From Rhizopus sp. PT2906 (taxonomy: Eukaryota > Mucoromycota > Mucoromycetes > Mucorales > Rhizopodaceae), in assembly GCA_025529335.1 (NCBI GenBank), contig JAMYHX010000206.1, positions 1 to 64,000 on the forward strand: a stretch of DNA of 64,000 bases. Reading direction: 5' to 3'. The translations under genes were made by a program, and so were the position numbers. The notes below the pieces were generated by a model. It saw nothing but the letters and a program-made list of their open reading frames with translations. It did not search any database and was not told where the DNA came from. Below are positions 55,972 to 64,000 of the stretch, one piece after another; positions within the stretch are counted from its first letter, which is position 1; every line of letters starts with the position of its first letter.

Positions 55972-57485
55972 CTATGATAAGAGATCGTCAAAAGGAGAAG
56001 AAGATTTGGTATTTTTAGATTGATTGTTAACTGTTGATTGGACAGTATTGTTGGATGCCCAGTTATTCCAACTTGCTTGGGCACTTGTACTCTTTAGAGA
56101 ATTCATAGAAGGCCCTGTTTTGGCGTTCAAAGTGGTATCTGATTTCTTACCAAGTGAATCCAAAGATACAAAATTAGATGCCTGTGCCCACATTCCTGTA
56201 GCTGGTGTAGAAGCACCTTGGATTTCTTTTTCTTGCTTTATTGTCTGCTGTGGAGATACAGGTGATGTCTGTGGTATTGATGTGTGAGAAGCACTGACAT
56301 CACCACCTAAAAGATCAAACAGGTCGTTACTTGTACTTGATTGCTGTGCATTATTATTGTTGTTGCTCCGTTCTGGGACAGCAAATTGGAAATCAGCAAA
56401 GTCATCATCATTGGCTGTTGTGCTGGTTTTGATCTTTTCCTCTTCTGCGACACCGCCATAAGTAAATTCACCCCACTCGTCATCGTCATTTTCATGATTT
56501 GACTTGTTTTGTTTGGGTTCATTATTACTTATGGTGGTTGAAGGGGAAGCAAACGAATCAAACTCATCATCTTCCTCATCATATTTACCCATCTTTGGAG
56601 GAGAGTAAGGTGTTTGTTCACCAAAGCTCATTGCATCACCATTAAAACTAATACCACGAGAACTACTGCCGAACCCGACATACCTTGTTGATGCCGTATC
56701 AGAGCCTACGCCTATATATTTGTTACGGTTTTTCCTAGCAAGCTTTCTTTCTTCTCTAATTCTGTCTGTATCAGCTAATAGTTCCACAATTTCCTTGGCC
56801 CTGTTTCGAACTTGGCAACAAGAATGAGTTTATATCTATGGTTTGCGATATCTACATGCATACCGTTCAATCCCTCGTCTTTTCCTTTCTCATCAATGTA
56901 ATAGAAATTTCTCATAATTTTGATCATCGCAACGTGAGATCGAGCGTCATCTACAACCCTTTCAGATCCATTTTTGATCAAGTAGTCCAACAAGACCAAT
57001 GCCTATACCTCAAAGTATTATTATTATTATTATTATCACGCTTTCTTGTCCAATTACTTTGTATATCTGTCGCCATTGCTTAGGCTCCTTTTCTGTAAAT
57101 CGCTTATAAATAGTAGGCATGATTTCATTAAAGTATTGGCTTTATAGTGGTTATTTTCCCTCTACTCTTTATATTTGACATTGTAATAGTTACTAGTTAT
57201 GAGTTCCTTGAGCAATCTCTTGTAATAGAGTAGTTGAAGCACCCCAAGGTTCATTATTAGTTGCTTCATGAACCTTGGCTTCCATTTCAGTATAGTTCAA
57301 TACTACATTTTTTCTATTGCAAACAGGTGAGCTACTACTGTATTTTTGTATATTTCATACTTTACACTTTGTTGATGACGTCCTACACAACTTGCTTCAA
57401 TATACTGTAAGCAGAACTAAAGGACTGTATATCTTACCTTTACTTCCCAGACGTCAGGAATTTGAAAGTTGGAAAAAGTGTTCAT
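55972..57485 (-). CDS. ENT3: Epsin-type ENTH clathrin adaptor, copy 2, 414 aa
   Basis: Exons 57485-57438, 57382-57366 (17 nt), 57313-57194, 57139-57058, 57002-56864 and 56810-55972. All splice sites and the microexon are kept from copy 1 and the frame is intact. About 16 residues differ from copy 1, nearly all in the low-complexity tail (for example SASHTSIPQTSPVSP against SAPPTSIPQASPVPP), with only one noted in the ENTH domain (DARSHVAMIK). Acidic WGEF and DFADF motifs and the terminal FDDLLS are kept. That pattern points to continued selection on both copies. Confidence 0.9.
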
Positions 57486-59063
57486 TAAGGAAACAAAAGA
57501 ATACAATAGAAGGAACAGGAAGTGAGTGCTGTATTTAAAACTATAATTGTGCATATGGTTTTACTTTAAGCGGAAATAGCTGGCACAACCCTTAGTTCCA
57601 TGTGCCTATTTGATTAAAAAGGGACATGTTCAATCACTAAACCCTTAATAAACTCTTTTATACAGTGATTAGAAATTATTGGCACGCAATATATGGCCAA
57701 TAACAATTACACTTTGGTTGGCTATCAATCTTTTCTTTATTGTTTCCAACTTGACAACGTTATCTTGAGGGCACTCGTATAATGTGGTCAACATTTCATA
57801 ATTGAAGTATTGATCATTTCTTTTACTTTTGATGATTATTTGTTATTTTCTATAAGTTTGATCCTAAAGGAAGGTTTTCTAAAGCATTTGAATGACGGGT
57901 TTTGGATATCGCTTTATGGTTGGCTGTGGCTCGTTTTAAATTCAGTAGATATAAAAAGAAAAAGTTTCTTTTTTTTCTTCACCTTTCACATTTTGAATAG
58001 CTGGCACTCTGTTCACGCATTTTCTACCTCAACCGCAGCCGCAATATCTATCGAACGTAGCGAGCTTCTCGTAACATGGTGAATCTTATCAGTAGTAGCC
58101 ACGTACAAAAAGTAGGGTTTTTATGGGGTGTTTTCATCGGGCTTCTCGTGAACAATACCCCTAGCGTCGAATGGAGTGCCTCCAAGAGACTTGGTTGCAC
58201 CTCTGCTATTCATTATGTGGTAGACTCTCCCATGCGGGCTGGTAAGCCGACCTCAACGACCGTTATAGGTATAGGGTATGGCCTCACCATAGGCAGTACA
58301 GCATCGCGTTCTATACCTGGCGTGACTCCGTTGGTCTAGGGTTATTGACTATATTGGGATCAAGAGTCTATTCTTTTTTTTTCTTCCCCTCCACGTTGCT
58401 AGAACAGGTTTTCGTCCTGTGGGGGATGGATCCAAGCTATATATTGAATAGTTTTGGTGAACGAAGAGTCTAGTTTTTTTTTTATGGTTATTTAAATAAA
58501 ATTCTCTTATTTTTGCCTTCTTTACAATCTAGTCTTCGTTTGAGATTACTCCATTACTTGTGAAAGTCAATCTAATTTGCCACATGTTAGATTGTAAACT
58601 AATAATAAGCCTTACTTTGTTTAATGGATTCCTCATCTTGTTTTCTCATAAGGATGTTCAAGAGTTTTATTGTCGTATAGTCTTTTTCTTTCAGTTATAT
58701 AGTATGTAAGTTTAGCCACTAAATATCACAACTTGGCTTCTCAAGCTTCTCAACTTGCTTTGATTACACTGTTTAATTTGTATTTCATCCATTTCTCTAG
58801 ATTTCAAAGCATTGACTTATGGGAACCTCTCTTAACTTGCAAATTTTTCAATGTCGATTATGCACTTTGGTTACTGACCATCTGATACTGTCCGTTCTAC
58901 CGGAAAGGCAATAGCGTACAGTAAAATTTCATGTTTGAACCCTTTCAACTCAAGCATATCTGCCCTTATCACTTTTCAATGACGGATAGAAACAAAAAGA
59001 TTAAAATATATGTAGTAAAAAGAATTTTATTGATATTTTATATTCTGACACTATGAGGCTTCT
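57486..59063. other. Spacer with the GC-richer block, copy 2
   Basis: Counterpart of 43591-45243. The GC-richer block lies at about 58000-58340 and here contains an 87-codon open frame (58076-58339; VGFLWGVFIGLLVNN, then TVIGIGYGLTIGSTAS), which copy 1 breaks. The T-run and GTGGGGGATGGATCC piece recur at about 58375-58435. About 110 bp present in copy 1 near 44880-44970 are missing here. Confidence 0.4.
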
Positions 59064-59387
59064 TTAAACTGCTGCTGGTTTTGCTGGTCGTGGTCTTATG
59101 CGTTTGGGTACAATGTAAGCTAATAAAAATAAAGGCGATCTTTGCAATAGAGGCTCTTTAGTGTCAGGAATGCTTCCCTCAGCTTGCGTGTCAGCGAAAT
59201 CATCCAAGGATATAGCTCCAACACCTTCATTAATATTCCCAGGAGCACCATTAGCATCAAAAGCAGAATGAGCTATTGCATCACCAGAAGCAGGGTTAGA
59301 TGGAGACTGTGCTTGAGGAACAAGAGTAGCAAAGCCAATAGCGGCAAGAGAAGCACATATAGTAAGAATAACAAGCTTGATTTGCAT
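59064..59387 (-). CDS. Small secreted protein, copy 2, 107 aa
   Basis: Starts MQIKLVILTICASLAAIGFA (signal peptide). It keeps the central AHSAFDANGAPG and GSIPDT-like stretches and the basic KRIRPR motif of copy 1, but about a third of residues differ. It ends at PRPAKPAAV because the frame is not shifted as in copy 1; which end is ancestral is not known. Acidic, no Cys, no known domain. Role unknown. Confidence 0.55.
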   Translation of the reverse strand: MQIKLVILTICASLAAIGFATLVPQAQSPSNPASGDAIAHSAFDANGAPGNINEGVGAISLDDFADTQAEGSIPDTKEPLLQRSPLFLLAYIVPKRIRPRPAKPAAV

Positions 59388-60161
59388 TTGAGTAAAAAAG
59401 TATAAATCCAAAGAACTATTGTGTCCTTTTTTTTTTTGCGTAAAATATTACTCTTCTTTTATATCAATCAGATTCATGTAGACACTGCTGTCATGGCCGT
59501 TTACTATTGACTATAGGCACATTTTACTACTCTTGGTTAGATGGATGTGCTTGTTTCTCTTTGTTTGTTGACTATTTTTCATAAATGCTTAAACTACAGA
59601 CAGTATATTAGGCCACACGTACATCTGGCCCTGAGTCAACTTTCCTTCGTACATTAGATTGCTTGTATTGACAAAGACAGTTTTGACGTAAGATAGAAAA
59701 ACACATGTAGACGCATGCTCTTGGATACGCTGGATCCAAACTTGTTGGTATACATTTAATCGAATAAACATAATCTATATTCAATGATACAACAAATAAG
59801 CGCAAAGATCAGTTGTCCGTTAGGAATTTAATACTAAAAGTCTTCTCTGGGCCCAAGAGTAGTGGAAGCATAATGCAGTAATTGATGCTCTAGAAAATGA
59901 CTGATTGGATGAAATGCATGGACTGTAATTTTCTAATTGAGTGGCATGTTTATCTCATAGTCATTATTGTTGCAAAGAAGCGTTGAAAACATCAAAGCTC
60001 GAGCGAGAACAGGGCAATGAGATATGTTTTGTGTGTGTGTACATTGAGAAAAATGCATTTATTGCTCATCTTTTGTGACTGTATTTAAGAATACGGTGAG
60101 GTTAAAGTATTCGCTGGTCAAACGCAGCAAAAAAATAATAGCTTTCGTCCGATTTACTTTA
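59388..60161. other. Spacer upstream of the secreted protein and SF3B6, copy 2
   Basis: Counterpart of 45595-46366; AT-rich, T run at about 59428-59437, promoter region for both flanking genes. Short open frames here (59589-59805) have no equivalent in copy 1 and are not supported. Confidence 0.45.
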
Positions 60162-60739
60162 ATGAATACAAATAATAGATTAGCAGTATGATTAATGAGC
60201 AAGTAAAACAATATAAACTAACTTATCTATAATCAAGGTGCGATTACCACCAGAAGTAAACAGAGTTTTATTTGTGAGGTAGCATACATATTTAATAATC
60301 AATACACATGAAACTCATTTACAATAGAAATCTACCATTTAAAATTACAACAGAAGAAATGTATGAAGTATTTGGAAAATATGGTCCTATTCGACAGATT
60401 AGAGTGTAAAAATGATTTAAATGTCTTCTTTCTAGTTATAATTGTGCTGACAACGTTTTTTATTTACAGTGGTAATGCGACAGACACGAGAGGTACAGCA
60501 TTTGTAGTGTATGAGGATATTTTTGATGCCAAAAATGCATGCGAACATCTACAAGGTTTCAACATTCTTGGTCGTTATCTTATTGTTCTTTACTATCAAC
60601 AAAATAAAGTGACAAAGAAGATGAATCTGCAAAAGAAGGAAGAAGAGATCAAGGAAATGAAGGCGTAAGTTTACGTAAGCTAGACAGAAAACAAATCTAA
60701 CACTTTTAACTATTTAGACGTTATGGAGTGGATGACTAA
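60162..60739 (+). CDS. SF3B6: SF3b subunit p14 (SF3B6), copy 2, 119 aa
   Basis: Exons 60162-60185, 60238-60278, 60328-60405, 60470-60664 and 60718-60739. The protein is identical to copy 1; differences seen in the coding part are synonymous (such as TTG/TTA for Leu in exon 1 and TAC/TAT in exon 4). The first intron shows a 1-base length difference and keeps the CTAAC branch site. Two intact genes for a single-copy core spliceosome subunit are unusual. Confidence 0.92.
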
Positions 60740-61148
60740 CACATCATGTATATGAATAAATAACCATTTTTCCCCTTTCTGTATATATTTATGCCTCATA
60801 TCATATTTATAAGTGTATGTGTGTGATGTATGTGTGTATTTATGTGTGTGCGCAAGATGATTGGGTGTGTATTCTGTCAGGTAAATTTAAGTGTCAGCAG
60901 AAGTGGAAGAGACTGAAGTTGTCGGAAAGTGGCAAATAACCCTCGAAAACACAACCATCAATCCTTCCCTTCCACCCCTTTTCTTAATCAAACATAATTA
61001 AGGTAAATCATCCGATACAGTTTAAGAGATGAATGAATATATGGATGGATGGATGAATAAGGATGAGGACATAAAAAGAAACTAAACCATCATTTTTTAT
61101 ATATCAACCTTCTTTTTTACCAATTCAACTTTTGCGACATTACACAGA
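60740..61148 (+). promoter_or_regulatory. Promoter region of RPL34, copy 2
   Basis: Nearly identical to 46947-47357, including the TG-rich tract, the CT-rich stretch and the GGATGGATGGAT repeat. Such strong conservation outside genes suggests functional constraint or gene conversion. Confidence 0.5.
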
Positions 61149-61584
61149 ATGGCTCAGAGACTCACTTATCGTCGTCGTTGTTCTTACAACACCCGTTCCA
61201 ACCGTGTTAAGGCCGTAAAGACTCCCGGTAAATAGAATTGTAGATTGGACAAAGAATTATGCAATTAAAACTTATTAGGTGGTAAACTTGTCTTCCAATA
61301 CCAAAAGAAGCCTGTCAAGGCTCCCCGTTGTGGTGACTGTGGTGAGAATCTCGCTGGTGTAAGTTTATGCTTAGATTGACAAGTAGAATGCAGTGTTAAA
61401 TATTTTTTTATAGATCAAGGCACTTCGTCCTCGTGAATTCGCTACCATCTCCAAGACCAAGAAGACTGTCAGCCGTGCCTATGGTGGCTCCCGCTGTGCT
61501 CACTGCGTCAGAAACCGCATTGTTCGTGCTTTCTTGATTGAAGAACAAAAGATTGTCAAGAAGGTTCTCAAGGGTACAAAATAA
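61149..61584 (+). CDS. RPL34: 60S ribosomal protein eL34, copy 2, 109 aa
   Basis: Exons 61149-61227, 61279-61358 and 61414-61584. Protein identical to copy 1, four synonymous changes (for example AAG/AAA and CTT/CTA-type third positions). Both CXXC pairs are present. Start, stop and splice sites are intact, so both copies should be expressed. Confidence 0.97.
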
Positions 61585-61673
61585 ATGTTGTCTTTTGAAA
61601 AAGATCAAGGAAAAAGATAACAAATTCATTCCACGTGTTGTGACATTTTTATTTCTCTTTCTTTTCTCTTTTT

Positions 61674-62965
61674 ATGTTTCGTCATCCACCAAGTCTATTG
61701 TCATTCATTTCTGCACTTCTGATAGCTAATGTATCAGGCCCACAGTATGTTTATCCAATCTATGGAAGTTATCTTTATAAAAGACTTGCGTGGTCTACCT
61801 TTGAAGCAAGTATCGTCAGTACAGCTTGTTTCATTGGCGTGTCTTTTTCAGGCCCACTTTGTTCCTGGTCATTGGAACGTCTTGGTGTCAAAAGGACCCT
61901 AAGATTATCCTCAGCCATCGTTTTCTTTGGATTCTTTTTAGTAGCTCAAACATATGCAGGCAGATTACCAAACCATTTTCTGCTTGTCACAATATACTTT
62001 ATTCTGACTGGCTTTGCAGGTGCTGCTTCCTTTCTATGTGCACTAGATTGTCAAGTAAGGATATAGTTTTTACAGAAAAGAAAAATATTAAACAATAACA
62101 TGGTTAGTCTCGAAACTTTAAGCAGCATAGAGGCCTTGCTGTCGGAATGACGACAGCCTCCATTGGTATCTCTGGACTTGTCTTTTCACAGATTAATGAC
62201 ACTTTATTCAAATTGGAAGATATAGCGATAGATGTTACCTTAACAGAAGATGCCACTTATCATTTTCTCATTTTTCTAGCCATTTCCATGTCATTGGGCA
62301 TCTTGACTGGTTCCTTTTTTCTAAATAGTGTTGATTACCGACCTGTTGCCGTGTTACCAACCACTGATCAACCAGAGCCTAAATCTGGTATTCAATTTTT
62401 GATAAATCCCATTGGCTTTGCCTTATTTTGTACACTCTTTGTCACACTTGGCATCGGCTATGTCTATCTTGCAAACATTGGCCAAATCCTTCAAGGAACT
62501 CATCCAGTTGACCTACAACACATACGTAATTCTCATATCACTTTGTTTAGCTTGGGTAATTGTGCGTCGAGAGCATTCTTTGGAGCCCTTGGCGACGTGC
62601 TTCACCATAAACTGGGTATTAGTCGCTTATGGATTTTTGTATTTGCTGTTCTATCTTTGATTATGTCCTTACACCACCTATCTGACCTTCCTGAGGATCT
62701 TACTCCGTACACGTTATTGATCTCTATGACCTATGGCATTTCCTTTGGTGTGGCACCTGCAATAATAACAGATATTGGCAGCTCGCATAAAGCGTTTGCA
62801 AGAAACTGGGGATGGATGCTGTATGCACCTGCTTTGGGTAGTCAATTTTATAATATCTTGTTTAATTCATTTGATATCTACCAAATTGGACAATGGTCAG
62901 GCTGGGCCATCTTGGTTGTCCTATTGCTGGTAATCTATCAACAGAGAACTATACCTTCCGCTTAG
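61674..62965 (+). CDS. MCH1: MFS transporter, MCH1/nodulin-like, copy 2, 412 aa
   Basis: Exons 61674-62054 and 62108-62965. Intact, same length as copy 1. Changes are mostly conservative hydrophobic swaps (V/I, L/F, I/M) plus L to S in CSWSLERLG, S to L in LFKLEDIAID and R to Q near the C-terminus. The start lies 89 bp after the RPL34 stop, and TTC36 starts 108 bp after its stop. Confidence 0.87.
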
Positions 62966-63073
62966 GTCCGGAATACCTTTTTTTTTCTCACGGGGGTAAT
63001 GAACAATAAATATGCAGCTATTTCTTGTCTTTTTTTCTTTTTGTATTTTTCTTTTCTCTTTTTATAATCAAGA

Positions 63074-63795
63074 ATGGCTGCTAATAATATTTCTGATGAT
63101 GCTGTTTTAGAATTCATGTTTAATCCTGGTAAGATCGTAAATAAGGTAAAGAGACTCTTGTTAACGTGTGAGGATAGAGGCACAGGGTCTTTCACTGGAT
63201 GCCATTGCATGTACAATAGACACAAAACCAAGTAAGAATGATTTTTTACAGGAGAAAGAAGGCAACTTATAAAAGTATATAGAATATGAAATTTCGTCCG
63301 ACTTACTACCGAAACTCGAACAACTGGAGAAAGATGCTGTCAGTGCAGCAGAAGGAAACGATTTAAATAAAGCATTAGAGTTGATCAATCAATGTATTCA
63401 ATTAGAACCTAAATATGCCTCTGCTTACAATAACAGGTAATGTATATATAATATCGTATGCTTACAGAGCTAACCTATATGCCACAAAAAAACACAGAGC
63501 TCAGATGTATAGACTGGATAAAAAGATAGATAAAGCACTCGATGATTTGAATCTCGTCATTCAAGACCTTGGCCAAGGACAACCCAAGGTACTGCGTCAA
63601 GCATACACACAACGTGCGATCATCAAACGACAACAGGGTGACCTTGAAGGATCCCGTCAGGACTTTGAAGAGGGGGCTAAATTAGGTAACCCAGTAGCAA
63701 AATCTGTTGCTGTCAATGAAAATCCATATGCCAAACTGTGTAATCAAATCATGGCACAGGTGATGAGCCAAGAGCTCAGGAAAGGCCAACAGTAA
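63074..63795 (+). CDS. TTC36: TTC36-like TPR protein, copy 2, 186 aa
   Basis: Exons 63074-63128, 63178-63231, 63283-63436 and 63498-63795. Differs from copy 1 by two Arg-to-Lys changes only (DKALDD and EEGAKLG). Intron 3 is a few bases shorter (61 bp). The TPR units and the NPYAKLCNQIMAQVM end are unchanged. Confidence 0.9.
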
Positions 63796-64000
63796 AATAA
63801 AATACTCTGTTTATATACTTTACAATGTGTATGTATGCCAAGGAGATGAAGGATATCCAGATAGATACGTTCATTGGGTATGGCCGTTAGGGCTGTGATG
63901 GGTATGTTTAGAAAATCTTGTCTAAGGTTCTCTACGGCCTTAGCATATCGAACATGACCTTGCTCGTGCCATTGAGAAAGGAAATGAGCATCATCTAGGA
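63744..64000 (-). pseudogene. Truncated RecQ-like gene, copy 2 (partial, cut by window end)
   Basis: Only the 3' part is in view: LDDAHFLSQWHEQGHVRYAK, ITALTAIPNERIYLDIL and the same abrupt end after VYKQS into SILFYCWPFL and a stop at 63744. The truncation point is the same as in copy 1, so it predates the duplication. The frame is still open, with one change seen (FPSIP to FLNIP). Confidence 0.65.

Larger units (their letters stand above)
54850..64000 (+). repeat. Segmental duplication, copy 2 (runs off the window)
   Basis: Direct repeat of about 40925-50213. All seven coding or relic units recur with the same strand, order and exon structure. The copy is cut by the window end within the RecQ-like gene. 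Divergence by eye is about 2% between SF3B6 and RPL34, low in the MFS/TTC36 part and 12-15% around the secreted-protein gene. Confidence 0.9.

Noticed and set aside
40925..64000. Two haplotypes wrongly assembled in tandem
   Set aside because: Not fully excluded, but 12-15% divergence in parts and differently decayed relics fit an older duplication better than allelic variation.

Overview
The window looks like nuclear DNA of an early-diverging filamentous fungus, most likely Mucoromycota (Mucorales-like). It is AT-rich, and its genes are split by many short introns, mostly 47-60 bp with GT/GC...AG ends and CTAAY-type branch sites. It carries complete eukaryotic genes (aladin, eL34, SF3B6, IK/RED, epsin), fungal-type regulators (Zn2Cys6, bZIP, Rsr1) and remnants of Helitron and IS630/Tc1-type DDE elements. 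I saw no tRNA, rRNA, CRISPR or viral genes. All gene models were built by hand from splice signals, frame continuity and remembered family patterns; no searches were run. Divergence figures are hand counts.

Left part (1-31.6 kb): an F-box protein and a transcription factor with two Zn2Cys6 clusters (both -), a 4.4 kb gene-free stretch, a KNH-like GPI-anchored wall protein (+), a RasGEF, a GH35 beta-galactosidase and an uncharacterised KH-like protein (all -). Then come aladin (+), a decayed Helitron (-), IK/RED (+), a class 2 DYRK kinase (-), a 2.5 kb gene-poor gap and an F-box/LRR protein (+).

Middle (31.9-40 kb): Rsr1/Rap (+) and Ras (-) lie tail to tail, followed by a 2.9 kb gene-poor gap. 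Then a Cys-3-like bZIP, a Nam8-like three-RRM protein and guanine deaminase, all on the minus strand.

Right part (40.9-64 kb): a direct segmental duplication with a period of about 13.8-13.9 kb. Each copy holds, in order: a DDE transposase relic (-), an ENT3-like epsin (-), a small secreted protein (-), SF3B6 (+), RPL34 (+), an MCH1-like MFS transporter (+), TTC36 (+) and the truncated 3' end of a RecQ-like gene (-). Copy 1 also shows the 5' part of the RecQ-like gene and a three-SH3 adaptor upstream of it. The window ends inside copy 2, so the full period is not seen. eL34 and SF3B6 proteins are identical between copies, while the small secreted protein differs at about 30% of residues. Nucleotide divergence is uneven, about 2% in the SF3B6-RPL34 spacer and about 12-15% around the secreted-protein gene.

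Working together: RasGEF, Ras and Rsr1 suggest Ras-type polarity and growth signalling. Epsin and the SH3 adaptor belong to clathrin/actin trafficking. IK, SF3B6 and the Nam8-like protein belong to the spliceosome. GH35 and the KNH protein act at the cell surface. The most unusual feature is the duplicated block, with its truncated, motif-I-less RecQ-like gene lying 1 nt behind the SH3 gene.
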